From: Streptomyces sp. TS71-3
GTDB lineage: Bacteria > Actinomycetota > Actinomycetes > Streptomycetales > Streptomycetaceae
Length of the DNA stretch: 64,000 nt
Assembly (NCBI RefSeq): GCF_018327685.1
Contig: NZ_BNEL01000001.1
Location: 992,001-1,056,000, forward strand
Direction of reading: 5' to 3'
A program made the translations under genes and the position numbers. Positions 25,235 to 34,020 of the stretch are shown here, piece after piece. The notes under the pieces were generated by a model that had not been told where the DNA came from, did no database searches, and worked only from the letters and a program-made list of their open reading frames with translations. Numbering within the stretch: the stretch's first letter is position 1; each line of letters begins with the position of its first letter.

Positions 25235-26167
25235 TCAGGAGATGCAATACCCGCTGCGCGGTCCCAGCCACAGTGGGCCGCAGCCGTAGGCGGTCCAGTT
25301 GCAATACGGTTCGCCGTAGCACACGGTGTCGCAGCTTGCGCCTGTTCCGCACTGGGAATTGCAGTCGAGGACCTGGATGCTCTGATCGCTCCGAGCCGCG
25401 CTCTGCGTGTCGGCAGGGCCCAGCGTCATGAGAATCGCGCGCGCCCCGCTCTCGCCGAACGCCGCCACGGCCGCTGTCTCCAGCCCTTCGACGGCTGTTC
25501 GCTGCTGGCGCCCCGCGATGATCTGCGGTGCCAGCCGCATCGCGTCGTCCAGGACGGCGGACTGCTCGGCCGACAGGCCGGGATGCGTCTTCCGGTAGTT
25601 CGCGAAGTGCGCCACCCACAGATCACTTCGGACCGAAGCGGACAGCGCGCCGTAAACGGCGCGCCGACAGTCCGCGGGGTAGGAGGCGAACTCGGAGTAG
25701 CCGGAGGGCAACCGGTCGAGATTGGCCTTCACCCATCGCGACGCCTTACTGCCCTTGGCGCGGGTCAGGGCCTGCGCGGGTGAGGCTGCCAGGCCACCGG
25801 TGATCAGAAACGTTCCCAGGGCCAGCCCCGGCACGGCCTTGAGGATTCCGCGGCGGCCCGGGGACCGCAGCACATCGAGGTCGCCGAGCGCACGCACCAC
25901 CCGCAGTGAGTCCGATGGGCCCAACAGCCGCGCCAGGCGGAGGGACAGCGCGGTCCCGGTCCAGGCCCGCACCTGGTCGCCGTCGACCGCCAACAGGGTC
26001 GGGGCCCACTCGGCCCCTTCCCTCAGGGCACGCGCACGCAGGCCTCGAATACGGGGTTCCGTGAGGCCCGCGGTGGTCAACGTGCCGTCGACGGACACGC
26101 GAACCCGATTCACTACTTCTTCACAGAATCGGCAGTCGGTGTCGAATGCCAATATCCACTCGGTCAC
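25235..26167 (-). CDS. DCC thiol-redox domain fused to a fulvocin-C-like Cys-rich domain
   Basis: A 310-aa protein from GTG 26167 (gggggaag upstream). Residues 1-95 look like the DCC/DUF393 thioredoxin-like family (WILAFDTDCRFCEEVV, Cys12 and Cys15). A hydrophobic span at about 112-134 (VPGLALGTFLITGGLAASPAQA) resembles a membrane anchor or internal signal ending AQA. Residues 155-250 resemble the part of proteins annotated as bacteriocin fulvocin C-related (SEFASYPADCRRAVYGAL...). The last 42 residues carry seven Cys (269, 273, 279, 283, 289, 296, 308). This suggests a secreted disulfide-rich peptide region made with its own redox domain. The bacteriocin role is inferred only. Confidence 0.6.
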   Translation of the reverse strand: MTEWILAFDTDCRFCEEVVNRVRVSVDGTLTTAGLTEPRIRGLRARALREGAEWAPTLLAVDGDQVRAWTGTALSLRLARLLGPSDSLRVVRALGDLDVLRSPGRRGILKAVPGLALGTFLITGGLAASPAQALTRAKGSKASRWVKANLDRLPSGYSEFASYPADCRRAVYGALSASVRSDLWVAHFANYRKTHPGLSAEQSAVLDDAMRLAPQIIAGRQQRTAVEGLETAAVAAFGESGARAILMTLGPADTQSAARSDQSIQVLDCNSQCGTGASCDTVCYGEPYCNWTAYGCGPLWLGPRSGYCIS

Positions 26168-26316
26168 GAGCTTCCCCCACGTTGGTGTGACAACCCGCCC
26201 CATGGTGCCCGTCCAGTGTGTTTTTTCACGCAGATCGTAGCGCGCCGTTCAGTAGTCCTGCGGACCTCGATCTTTCGTGATGGGCCGTCGACGAAATCTG
26301 AGTCCCATTTCCTCGC

Positions 26317-26351
26317 CGATACCCGATACCCGATACCCAATACCCGATACC
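26317..26351. repeat. 5 x 7-bp repeat (cgatacc)
   Basis: Five heptamers, one with a single change (caatacc), in the gap upstream of the fulvocin-like gene. Confidence 0.9.
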
Positions 26352-26422
26352 GCGCAGGCCGTGGGCCCGGGTGCCGTCTGGAGTGAACGCCGGTTTCCAC
26401 TGCTTCGGGTGAGAGGCAAGGA

Positions 26423-26535
26423 CAGTTCGTTGCCGCAGGGCCACTTGGGTTGACGCCCGTTTCGCCGATGCCGCAGTAGCCCGCCGGGTTCTTGTCCAGG
26501 TACTGCTGGTGGTTACGGTCACTGTAGGGACTGCA
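26423..26535 (-). pseudogene. displaced fragment of the msrA 3' end (probable attL)
   Basis: Bases 26423-26512 match the 3' part of the intact msrA (about 42934-43023) in the same orientation, with about six differences, all transitions. Read on the minus strand it gives [16 protein letters not shown] and TGVN, the conserved MsrA C-terminus, then diverges on both sides. No 5' part of the gene is here. It is best explained as the original gene end pushed away when the integrative element entered msrA and supplied a new 3' end. Confidence 0.8.
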
Positions 26536-26579
26536 TGCTCCCATTCGCATCCCGGCACGTGTTCCTGACCCGCGTCACC

Positions 26580-27215
26580 TCAAAGCATGGTCATGACGGT
26601 GCCGTCGACAGTCACGACTTGGCCATCCCGAAGACAGCGGTGTTCCAGGCCGGTACGTGCGAGCCATGCTGCGGCCCGCTCTGCCGCCGGAGCCTCCTGG
26701 TGATCGGATCGCCAGTGCGGCACGATGCGGAAAGGCACAAGACCGAGGCCGATAGGCTGTGACTCCGGGGGGTAGCCTGCGGGGAGGACTCCAGGGTCAT
26801 CCATCAGATGGATGCCCCGGAGATCGGGCCCGGCCACACAAGCTCCTGCCGAGTAGCCGCCGTAGGTGAATTGCGCTGTGCTCGTGCGTTGTCGAAGAGC
26901 GGGCCCGAAGCCACAGGCGTTCATGGCGCGGGCGAGTACGAATGCGTTGCCGCCGAGGGCCCAGACCATGTCGAGGGTGGCCAGCCGAGTGCTCAGAGTG
27001 GCGGGGGCTGAAAAGTAGTCTCGAAGATCGAGCTCTTCGCACTGATACCCCCACGACGCCAGGGTCCTGTCCTCACGGCTGAAATCACGATTCCGCGAGC
27101 TGCCGTACTGATCGAGTGCGTTCAAGATGACGCCTGCCCGACCGGTGACAGGTGGTGGCAGCACCGTGGGGCGCCTTACACCGTCGAGCACATAGGAACT
27201 GAGCAACAGTTCCAA
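26580..27215 (-). CDS. peptidase E-like (S51, dipeptidase E family) protein
   Basis: A 211-aa protein starting TTG 27215 with aagggg upstream. The start is chosen because the family begins at LLLSS and the longer frame is uncharacteristic. The nucleophile elbow is GGYSAGACVAGPDL, and an earlier GGNAFVLARAM segment matches the class-I-glutaminase-like fold of S51 peptidases. These enzymes cleave Asp-X dipeptides or act as cyanophycinase relatives. It is the first gene inside the putative left end of the element, ahead of the integrase. Confidence 0.75.
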   Translation of the reverse strand: MELLLSSYVLDGVRRPTVLPPPVTGRAGVILNALDQYGSSRNRDFSREDRTLASWGYQCEELDLRDYFSAPATLSTRLATLDMVWALGGNAFVLARAMNACGFGPALRQRTSTAQFTYGGYSAGACVAGPDLRGIHLMDDPGVLPAGYPPESQPIGLGLVPFRIVPHWRSDHQEAPAAERAAAWLARTGLEHRCLRDGQVVTVDGTVMTML

Positions 27216-27394
27216 CGAACACCCCTTGGCGTCGGCTGGGCGAAAGTCGTCTCTCGGTAACCCGAGCGGCGCCTCCCCATTCTCCAAGGTGTTGCCTGGG
27301 CGGGATCGGCGTACCGATCTCTGGCTTGGGGGCCGGGATGGGGCACCGCGGACAGGCGTCCCGGCCTGAAGCCTAAGCCCCGCGGGCAACGGCA

Positions 27395-27428
27395 GCCTGA
27401 CGGCCCACCTTCACGTGAGCCGTCAGGC
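27395..27428. terminator. hairpin upstream of the integrase
   Basis: GCCTGACGGC and GCCGTCAGGC, 10-bp perfect arms with a 14-nt loop. It could insulate the integrase from the left or belong to the recombination region. The remaining 27216-27542 shows nothing else. Confidence 0.6.
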
Positions 27429-27542
27429 AACAGGAACTCAGGGCATTGGTTCCGCTAGCCCGCGGTGACGTCAGCCCTGTGAGGGAGCGATGCCGATCGG
27501 GCACGAAAGCCCCGTCCCTACGAGGGTGTATCCATGTGACCC

Positions 27543-29003
27543 ATGGCGAACTTAACGGGAACGCGACGAGCAGCGATCTACTGCCGGATCAGCCAGGACC
27601 GGGGCGGCGCGGGACTCGGTGTAGCACGGCAGGAGGAAGACTGCCGGGCACTGTGCACCCGCCTGGGGTGGGAGGTCGTAGCCGTTCACACGGACAACGA
27701 CGTGAGCGCCTATTCGGGGGCGCCGCGTCCAGAGTGGACGGAACTCCTCGCGGCAGTGCGCCGGGGTGAGATCGACGCGATAGCGGTGTGGCACGTGGAC
27801 AGGATGACCCGCTCACCGCGCGAGCTGGAAGACGTCATTGACCTTGCCGACCGGCACGGCGTCGAGCTGGCCACGGTGAGCGGTGAGATCGATCTTGCAA
27901 CACCGACCGGCCGCATGGTCGCCCGCATGCTCGGGGCGGCAGCTCGCCACGAGGCGGAGCACAAGGCCGAGCGTCAGAAGCGGCAGCGCCGCCAGGCGGC
28001 GGAGGCTGGCCGGATAGCCGGGGGAGGGAAGCGCCCGTTCGGCTACGAGGACGACCGCATGACCGTGCGGAGTACCGAGGCGGAGGTGATCCGGGAAGGA
28101 GTCCGGCGGGTACTGGCGAATGAGAGTCTGGCGAGCATCTGCCGGGACTGGCAGGCGCGAGGCATCCTGAGCCCGGCGGGCAAGCCGTGGAAGCCGAGCG
28201 GACTGCGCCGTCTGCTGGCATCGGCCCGGATCAGCGGTCGCCGTGAGCACACACCGCGTGGGTCGTGGGAGAGCACCCGTCCGCTGCTCGGCGAGATCGT
28301 TGCGGATGGCGTGTGGCCCGGCATCATCAGCCACGAGGATTCGGACCGTGTACGGAGAATCCTCAGCGACCCGGCGCGACGCCAAAGGGTCGAGGGCACG
28401 ACGAAGCGGAGCTACCTTCTTTCCGGCATTCTGCGGTGCGGGAAGCCGAAGGAGAACGGGGAGCCGTGCAGGTGGCCCATGAACGGACGCCCCCGAAGCG
28501 GCGTACCGCGCTACGTCTGTCCCAACGTCCCCGGAACGGACGCGTGCGCAGGTACGGCTACCAATGCCGAGCGGACTGACGAGCACGTGCGCGACATGGT
28601 GTTGGCTGCCCTGGAGTCGCCTGCCTTCATGGAACGTCTGCGCGGGCAGGATGACGCCGGGAACGAGCTGTATGAGGAGATCCGGGGAGACGAAGAGGAG
28701 CTTGAAGCCCTTGCTCGGGACATGGGGGAGCGGAGGATCAGCCGCAAAGAATGGATGGTCGCCCGCCAGCCCATCGAGGAGCGTCTGAATCTGAACCGCG
28801 CCAAGCTGTCGAAGGTCTCACGGGCTGCCGTCCTCAGCGGGTTCGTCGGCACGTTCGAGGACATGCAGGAGCGGTGGAAGCAGATGAACAACTCGCAGCG
28901 GCGGGCAATCGTCACCGCGTGCGTGCGGTCGGTTGAGGTGCGTCCCGCGAATCCGCGGAAGCGGTGGGACCCTGACCGGTTCGTCTTCGATTGGGTCGCG
29001 TAG
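27543..29003 (+). CDS. large serine integrase
   Basis: A 486-aa site-specific recombinase. The N-terminal resolvase domain has its nucleophile Ser17 in AAIYCRISQDR, then WHVDRMTRSPRELEDV. The recombinase domain (KRPFGYEDD...SGLRRLLASARISG) is followed by a zinc ribbon (LRCGK...PCRW...YVCPN...DACAG) and a coiled-coil region (GDEEELEALARDMGERRISRKEW). It should integrate and, with a directionality factor, excise the element. No excisionase gene is evident. It is convergent with the Rep gene. The start codon lacks a clear ribosome site. Confidence 0.93.
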   Translation: MANLTGTRRAAIYCRISQDRGGAGLGVARQEEDCRALCTRLGWEVVAVHTDNDVSAYSGAPRPEWTELLAAVRRGEIDAIAVWHVDRMTRSPRELEDVIDLADRHGVELATVSGEIDLATPTGRMVARMLGAAARHEAEHKAERQKRQRRQAAEAGRIAGGGKRPFGYEDDRMTVRSTEAEVIREGVRRVLANESLASICRDWQARGILSPAGKPWKPSGLRRLLASARISGRREHTPRGSWESTRPLLGEIVADGVWPGIISHEDSDRVRRILSDPARRQRVEGTTKRSYLLSGILRCGKPKENGEPCRWPMNGRPRSGVPRYVCPNVPGTDACAGTATNAERTDEHVRDMVLAALESPAFMERLRGQDDAGNELYEEIRGDEEELEALARDMGERRISRKEWMVARQPIEERLNLNRAKLSKVSRAAVLSGFVGTFEDMQERWKQMNNSQRRAIVTACVRSVEVRPANPRKRWDPDRFVFDWVA

Positions 29004-29134
29004 CTCCGATCCGGGAGGAGTGCGCTGGTTCGAACAACTCGAATACTCGGGCTATCTGCTCGATCACGGCGAAATCCTCTATGACCGGGGGCAGCCCTTG
29101 ACGTGCCCGAGAGGCAGCGACTCTTTGCCGCAGT

Positions 29135-30627
29135 TCACTGGGCACCAATGGCGCCCCCGGAAGTCCTGAGTGCTTCTCTGATGGCCTCCCGATGCGCCGC
29201 CGCATCTGTTGCTATGCCGAAGGCGATGAGCGCTCCGGCGGGGGAGTGGCCGGAGCCGACGTAACGCCAATAGGCATCCGTGACCGTGCCGAGCGTGTCC
29301 GTGTGGCCGGCATGCTCCGCACGCTGGGCGCGGAGCGCGGCATACGTCGTCGAGTACGCCCGGGATTTCGTGAGGATGTGGCCTCGATAGCCGAGGGTGT
29401 GAGCCCAGTCCCGTAGGCGCAGGGGCGCGTATTCGGGCAGGCCGCCCAAGCGCCAGCAGGCGCGCATGAGGGCACGCACATGAGGGCTCACGGCAGCAGC
29501 GTCTATCTCGTCTGAAGACGAGATCCGGTGGTCGAGGCCAGCCCCGGTTTCGCTGGCTCCCTTGGTGACGTACTTGGCCACGTACGCTGCTACGGCGTCA
29601 TCTTCCGGCCCATCGTCGCTCGTACGGATCGGGCGGACATCAATCTGGGCGCCCCAGGAGAGGACGGGTTCGCCGACCGCGGGACTGTAAGGCGTAGGCA
29701 CCGTGACTCGGCGAACGGCAGTGCGCACGGCTTCGGTGAGCCGATCCACTGTTGCCCAAGCCGGAGCTCCATCGTCGGGGCCGTCCGGGCCGTCGAGGCG
29801 AACCACGGCGTGAATGTGTACGGCGCCGCGCCGCTGGTACTCCGCGACCCGGGCGAATGAGAGCCGTGCGTGTGCGGCGAATTCGGATTGGGCGAGGCCT
29901 GCCGCGGAGGCGAGCTGCCGCCGGACGCCGAGGGTGAAACGGTCCCAGAGCTTGCCGGCGTGCGCGTGCCACAGGGCGTGGGTCACGTAGTCGTAACAGT
30001 CCGGGCAGATGGGTTGGCCGACCGCGGTGTCAGAAGGGCCGTGGGTGAAGCCGCAGCCGAGCGGGCGGCCGTGTTCGCAGGTGCCGCCGTCACGGCGGGG
30101 TCGGCAGATGTCTCCGGTGCGGTGGACGGGGCCGAAGGACGGTGCGGTCAGGGTGACGAAGAGCCGGGGATGGTCGCGGACGTCTGCGGGGACGCCTTTG
30201 CCGCCGAGGAGGCCTGCGCGGACCAGGTGGAAGGTGTCGCCTGCGTGGAGTCGTGAGCAGGGTGCGCAGACGGTTGCGCGGCGGTTGCGGCAGCGGATGA
30301 GGAGGCGTTCGCCGGGTTCGCCGTGGGTGTCGTAGTGGTGCAGGACCTCGCCGGTGTCCGGGTCCAGGGTCGTGGTGTGGCCGGAGAGGTGGACCGGGTG
30401 GGCGCATCCGCCTGTGGCAGTGACCTGTTGGAGCCAGCGGGGGAATTTCGGGTCTTGGGCGAGGCGTATGGCGTCGCGGTCGATCTCGGAGAGGTGGCGC
30501 AGGCGCGCCGCGGAGTTGAGGGCAGCGCGCCTGTCGCCGGCATTGGCATCGAGTCTGATGGAGGTGCCCTTTCGGGGTGAGCCGCCGAAGCGGCACGGGT
30601 AGTGGGGGCTGGCGCGCGGTGGGTCAT
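29135..30627 (-). pseudogene. RepSA-type replication initiator with an N-terminal frameshift
   Basis: Read on the minus strand, one open frame from about 30560 to 29135 encodes a typical AICE RepSA protein: a Cys-rich N-terminal half (ATGGCAHPVHLSG; LIRCRNRRATVCAPC; GQPICPDCYDY), then HARLSFARVAEYQRRGAVHIHAV with the HxH of rolling-circle initiators. This frame has no ATG, GTG or TTG upstream. The only good start (ATG 30627, aaggagatccc ribosome site) is in another frame. The two join only with a one-base shift near 30560-30590. It is either a real mutation or a sequence error. It would start replication of the excised element. Confidence 0.75.
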
Positions 30628-30662
30628 GGGGATCTCCTTCACTCGGATCGGGTGGGGGTGGG

Positions 30663-30770
30663 TCAGCGGATGGTGCCGGTGCCTCGGCAGATGCGGCAGC
30701 GGCGGCGCCGTCCGGTCCAGGTGGTGCGGGCGCCCTCTCCCTTGCAGTGGGGGCACCTCACGCGGCTCAT
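30663..30770 (-). CDS. 35-aa double zinc-knuckle protein
   Basis: A tiny protein beginning MSRVRCPHCKGEG, with a second pair CRICRGTG and a basic linker between. Two CxxCxGxG motifs are as in the DnaJ zinc domain. ATG at 30776 (two residues longer) is equally possible. It lies between the Spd-like gene and repSA in the transfer-replication operon, where pSAM2-type elements often carry such short zinc-binding proteins. It is probably real although too short for routine gene calling. Confidence 0.7.
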   Translation of the reverse strand: MSRVRCPHCKGEGARTTWTGRRRRCRICRGTGTIR

Positions 30771-30798
30771 GGGCATGTGGTGGGGGTTTCCTTCCTGC

Positions 30799-30996
30799 TC
30801 AGAAGTGGGAGAAGCCGCTGAAGATCCAGGTCACGAAGCCGTCGATGGTGGCCACCGCGGGTGTGTGGCCGAGGTAGACGCCGAAGAGGGCGATGCACAC
30901 GGCTTCCCAGACGCGGACGTCGCGGGAGCGGACCAGGAGGACGGTGATGATCCCGAAGAGCACCACGAGGGACACGGCAACACCAGTGCTGATCAC
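30799..30996 (-). CDS. Spd-like small membrane protein
   Basis: A 65-aa protein from GTG 30996, overlapping the traB-like stop by four bases (GTGA), with ggagg upstream. Two hydrophobic segments (VAVSLVVLFGIITVLLV and VCIALFGVYLGHTPAVATI) make it an integral membrane protein. Its place after the translocase fits Spd (spread) proteins, which help the element move between mycelial compartments. The sequence itself carries no diagnostic motif. Confidence 0.65.
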   Translation of the reverse strand: MISTGVAVSLVVLFGIITVLLVRSRDVRVWEAVCIALFGVYLGHTPAVATIDGFVTWIFSGFSHF

Positions 30997-32294
30997 TTCT
31001 CGCCTCCTGCAAGGGCTGAAAGGGCACGGTCGACGGCGGGCATGTCGGGGGTGACGTCGGCGTACTGGCGGGCGATGGCCGCCGCGTGTTTCGTGGTGGT
31101 GAGATGAGAGCGGGCGCGGCTCCAGCCGCCTTCCGGGCCCGTGCACACGGCCACGCCCTTCTCCTCCGAGGTGATGGACTGCGCGACGGCCACGGCGTCT
31201 TTGTTGAGGTCGCCGAGGGTCATCTCCGCGGTGCCGGGGTCGTTGACCCGGTGGCAGATGCGGCCGCCGAGTTGCGCACGTAGCGCGGTGACGCCGGGGC
31301 CGAGGTCGGAGCCGACGCGTTGGCCGGCCACGACCAGGTGCATGCCGAGTGCGGCACCGAGCTGGGCCAGGCGCAGCAGGAGCGTGGAGCACTGATCGGC
31401 TTCTGCCTTGCCCTCGCGGGTGCCGTCCGACAGGTACAGCTCCGCCAGTTCATCGACGATCACGACGACGGGTACGGGCCGTAGCTTCTCGGGCAGTTCC
31501 CAGATGGAGCGGACGCCTGCTGCGCGGCATTCGTGCATGCGGTCGTGCATGTCGACGACGAGCGCGGACAGCACTGCCACGGCCTCCCGCCGGCAGGTCG
31601 TCAGGGCGCTGAGTCGGTCCGCGAAGAGGCCGAGTTCCATGCCGCCCTTGCAGTCGATGCCGATCAGCGCGACCGGCTGTGGTGCGAGTTGGGTGATCAG
31701 TCGGGCCAGCAGGGTGGACTTCCCGGAGCGGGTGGCACCGGCTATCAGCCAGTGCGGGACCATCAGCAGATCCATCACCCACGCCGTGCCGTTCTCCAGC
31801 ACGCCGACGAGTGCGGACAGCAGTTGCACGGGGGCGGTGATCAGGCCCGGACGTTCGAGCGGGTCACTGCCCGTCGCCGTCAGTACCACGAGCCCGCGGT
31901 TCGGGGAGGTCACCCGTACGGCGTGCACTTTCCAGGCGTGCGCGAGCGCATCGGCCGCCGCCGCGAAGGTATGCGGAACCTGGCCCGGGTGCAGCCTCAC
32001 CGTCACGGTCAAGCCGGTCCGGTTGGGCCAGGGGAAGGAGATGCGCGGCGCGATGGGCCGCAGCGGCTCGCCCTTGACGAGGAGGTCACCGATCAGGCCG
32101 CGGGGCGGGCGTCGGGAGATGGCGAGGTCGTTGAGGATGGCGACCTTGCGCCAGGTGCTCAGCACCCGCCACGCGGTGGGCAGGTAGCCGCTGAGGTACC
32201 AGTGCCAGGCTGGACGCTTGCAGCGCAGCAGGTCACCGAGGAACAGCGACCAGGCGATGACCACTAACGCGGCGACGAGCACGAACGTGGTCAT
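30993..32294 (-). CDS. FtsK/TraB-type conjugative DNA translocase (TraSA-like)
   Basis: A 433-aa protein. An N-terminal membrane helix (TFVLVAALVVIAWSLFL) and a basic region precede the FtsK-like ATPase with Walker A GATRSGKS (186-193) and Walker B VVVIVDELAELY (about 273-284). In Streptomyces a single such hexameric pump moves double-stranded DNA between cells, needing only a cis-acting clt site. It is in an operon, overlapping the 114-aa gene upstream by one base and the Spd-like gene downstream by four. Probably repressed by the divergent GntR protein. Confidence 0.92.
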   Translation of the reverse strand: MTTFVLVAALVVIAWSLFLGDLLRCKRPAWHWYLSGYLPTAWRVLSTWRKVAILNDLAISRRPPRGLIGDLLVKGEPLRPIAPRISFPWPNRTGLTVTVRLHPGQVPHTFAAAADALAHAWKVHAVRVTSPNRGLVVLTATGSDPLERPGLITAPVQLLSALVGVLENGTAWVMDLLMVPHWLIAGATRSGKSTLLARLITQLAPQPVALIGIDCKGGMELGLFADRLSALTTCRREAVAVLSALVVDMHDRMHECRAAGVRSIWELPEKLRPVPVVVIVDELAELYLSDGTREGKAEADQCSTLLLRLAQLGAALGMHLVVAGQRVGSDLGPGVTALRAQLGGRICHRVNDPGTAEMTLGDLNKDAVAVAQSITSEEKGVAVCTGPEGGWSRARSHLTTTKHAAAIARQYADVTPDMPAVDRALSALAGGEK

Positions 32295-32638
32295 CAGGCC
32301 GCACCACCCTTCGGCGCGGCACTGCCGTGCACGGGCGTGATGGCGTCCGCGCGGAAGCTGATTCCGTGTCGGTCGCCCATCGCCCAGGCGAACGCCACCA
32401 GCCCGGTGACCTTGACGACCTGTCCCTCTTCGAGCCCCTTGGGTTCGCCGGGAACGGCGATCTCGATGACGGAGATACGCCGCCTGTCCTGCCGCACGGT
32501 CACCGCCACGGTGTAGACGGTCTTACCGTCGCGATCCTTCTTGACTTCCCCGGTCTCGGCGTTGCTGATCTTCGCTTCCGGCGGGATGGCGCATCGCAGT
32601 ACGCCGAGCCGGGTGGTGTCCACGGGAATGGACTGCAT
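32294..32638 (-). CDS. conserved AICE protein ahead of the translocase
   Basis: A 114-aa, beta-rich protein (MQSIPVDTTRLGVLRCAIPPEAKISNAETGEVKKDRDGKTVYTVAV...GQVVKVTGLVAFAWAMGDRHGISFRADAI). The pattern suggests an OB-fold-like single-strand DNA binder, but no decisive motif is seen. It is the first gene of the transfer operon, directly facing the GntR gene. Homologous small genes commonly precede traB in pSAM2-like elements. The function is unknown. Confidence 0.7.
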   Translation of the reverse strand: MQSIPVDTTRLGVLRCAIPPEAKISNAETGEVKKDRDGKTVYTVAVTVRQDRRRISVIEIAVPGEPKGLEEGQVVKVTGLVAFAWAMGDRHGISFRADAITPVHGSAAPKGGAA

Positions 32639-32664
32639 GCTGTTCGGCCTCCTTGGCCATCTGC

Positions 32665-32688
32665 GTCAGCCAAGACAATCTGGCTGAC
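32665..32688. promoter_or_regulatory. inverted repeat in the tra/korA divergent promoter
   Basis: GTCAGCCA-N8-TGGCTGAC, perfect 8-bp arms, 27 bases upstream of the transfer operon. Further short words (ACTTGTCCTTACGAGTTAC, about 32692-32711; CAAGTACTTATG near 32740) lie between it and the GntR gene. These are candidate repressor sites. Confidence 0.6.
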
Positions 32689-32821
32689 GTCACTTGTCCT
32701 TACGAGTTACAACTATGGAGGACTGTACGACGTGGATGCAAGTACTTATGCTGACGAGTGACGCCGCGCGTGCGACGTCCCTACAACCGGGCTACGACTA
32801 CGACGACACGAAGGTGCCGAG

Positions 32822-33601
32822 ATGACGGAGATCCAGCGCCCCGGCGCCCTGTATCAGCAGGTGGCCGCAGCCATTCGCGAAGCGATCCTGGCCGGCGAGT
32901 TCGCCCCCGAGACGCTGTTGCCGTCCGAAGCGCAGCTCATGGCCCGGTACAAGGTCTCGCGCCCCACCGTCCGCAACGCGATTGCCGCACTGCGCGCCGA
33001 AGGACTCATCGAGGTCCGCCACGGCAAAGGCAGCTTCGTCCGCTCCGACGGCCAGCCAACCGTCACCCTGGAACGCCGCGTGAGCCGGACCCCGGAGGGC
33101 AGGTTTGCCATGCCCAACGGCACCGTCTGGGACGAGGCCGAAGAGCCCAGCGTCTACCGCACCCACACCACCAAGGACACGGCCCCGCTGCTCGCCCTGA
33201 ACGAGGACGAAGCCCTCTTCGGCTGTGACCGCTTCCTGGTCGACCCGGCCACCGGCGCCCGCACCATGCAGCGCACCCTGATCCCCTTCGAGGTCGCCGA
33301 GTCCGTTCCGCGCCTTGCCGAGGCACCGGACCGCGCGCCCGCGTCGATCTACGTACTGCTCGCCGAGGCCGGCCACGAACTGTGGTGGTCGGAGACGGTA
33401 CGAGCCCGCATGCCCCTGCCCGACGAACGCGCGGCCCTCCGCCTGCCGGACGCGACCCCGCTGCTGCACCTGGCCCGCGTCACCCACGGCACCGACGACC
33501 GCCCCCTGATCCTCGAAGAGCTGCGCGTCGGTGCGGACCGTGCCGAACTCGCCTACCGCATCAGCCCCGACGACCCCACCACCGGCCGCACCTCGGCCTG
33601 A
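32822..33601 (+). CDS. GntR-family repressor (KorSA-like, UTRA domain)
   Basis: A 259-aa protein. The winged HTH (ALYQQVAAAIREAILAGEFAPETLLPSEAQLMARYKVSRPTVRNAIAALRAEGLI) is at residues 10-65. A UTRA/chorismate-lyase-like effector domain follows (about 95-250), as in HutC-type regulators. It is divergent from the transfer operon. In pSAM2, KorSA in this position represses transfer and replication genes and keeps the element integrated, so the same role is inferred. There is a moderate ribosome site (gaaggtg). Confidence 0.88.
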   Translation: MTEIQRPGALYQQVAAAIREAILAGEFAPETLLPSEAQLMARYKVSRPTVRNAIAALRAEGLIEVRHGKGSFVRSDGQPTVTLERRVSRTPEGRFAMPNGTVWDEAEEPSVYRTHTTKDTAPLLALNEDEALFGCDRFLVDPATGARTMQRTLIPFEVAESVPRLAEAPDRAPASIYVLLAEAGHELWWSETVRARMPLPDERAALRLPDATPLLHLARVTHGTDDRPLILEELRVGADRAELAYRISPDDPTTGRTSA

Positions 33602-33802
33602 GCGTCGAGGTCGATCTGTCGAAACTTTCTCTACTTCCTCAAGGGCGCGCCTGCGGCGCGCCGGGGCGCCCGGCCGCCCCGGCCGGGCGTGCGGCGTGGC
33701 CGCCGGTCCCGTCCGGTCGCCCGACGCCCCGCACCACGCACTGAGGAACGAGAAGCGCCGACCGGCGGTTCCCAACCGGGGGCCGAGTGGCTGGGGGTCG
33801 GC

Positions 33803-33965
33803 GGCCTCCGAGGCTTTAGACAGCTCCCATGGGGCGAGCCTCGAAGAGCAGGGGGCTAATCGGGCACTACAGCGGGCAGGGCAGGTGCCTGCCCGATTCG
33901 CCGGGCCAGCGTAAGGCCCCCTGCTCACTCGCCCCATGGCAGCTACCGTCCAAAGCCTCGGAGAC
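33803..33965. repeat. long imperfect inverted repeat (candidate clt or origin)
   Basis: Two arms of about 50 bp (left 33805-33856, right 33914-33963) sharing CTCCGAGGCTTT, CCATGGGGCGAG and AGCAGGGGGC, around a centre holding GGGCA...TGCCC repeats (AATCGGGCA / TGCCCGATT). It lies in a 419-base gap without genes, downstream of the repressor. In an AICE this could be the cis-acting transfer locus or a single-strand origin. It might instead be a large terminator. Confidence 0.6.
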
Positions 33966-34020
33966 CGCCGACGTGCCCACCTGACCCGCTCCCAGGGCAC
34001 CCCACCTGGCAGAACGCGCA

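Noticed and set aside
29019..29045. tRNA-like ggttcgaac word near the integrase end
   Set aside because: No acceptor stem, anticodon or D arm could be built around it; no tRNA gene was found in the window.
29018..29169. Possible 49-codon gene between integrase and rep
   Set aside because: It overlaps the rep 3' end, the ribosome site is too close to the GTG, and no known excisionase features are present.
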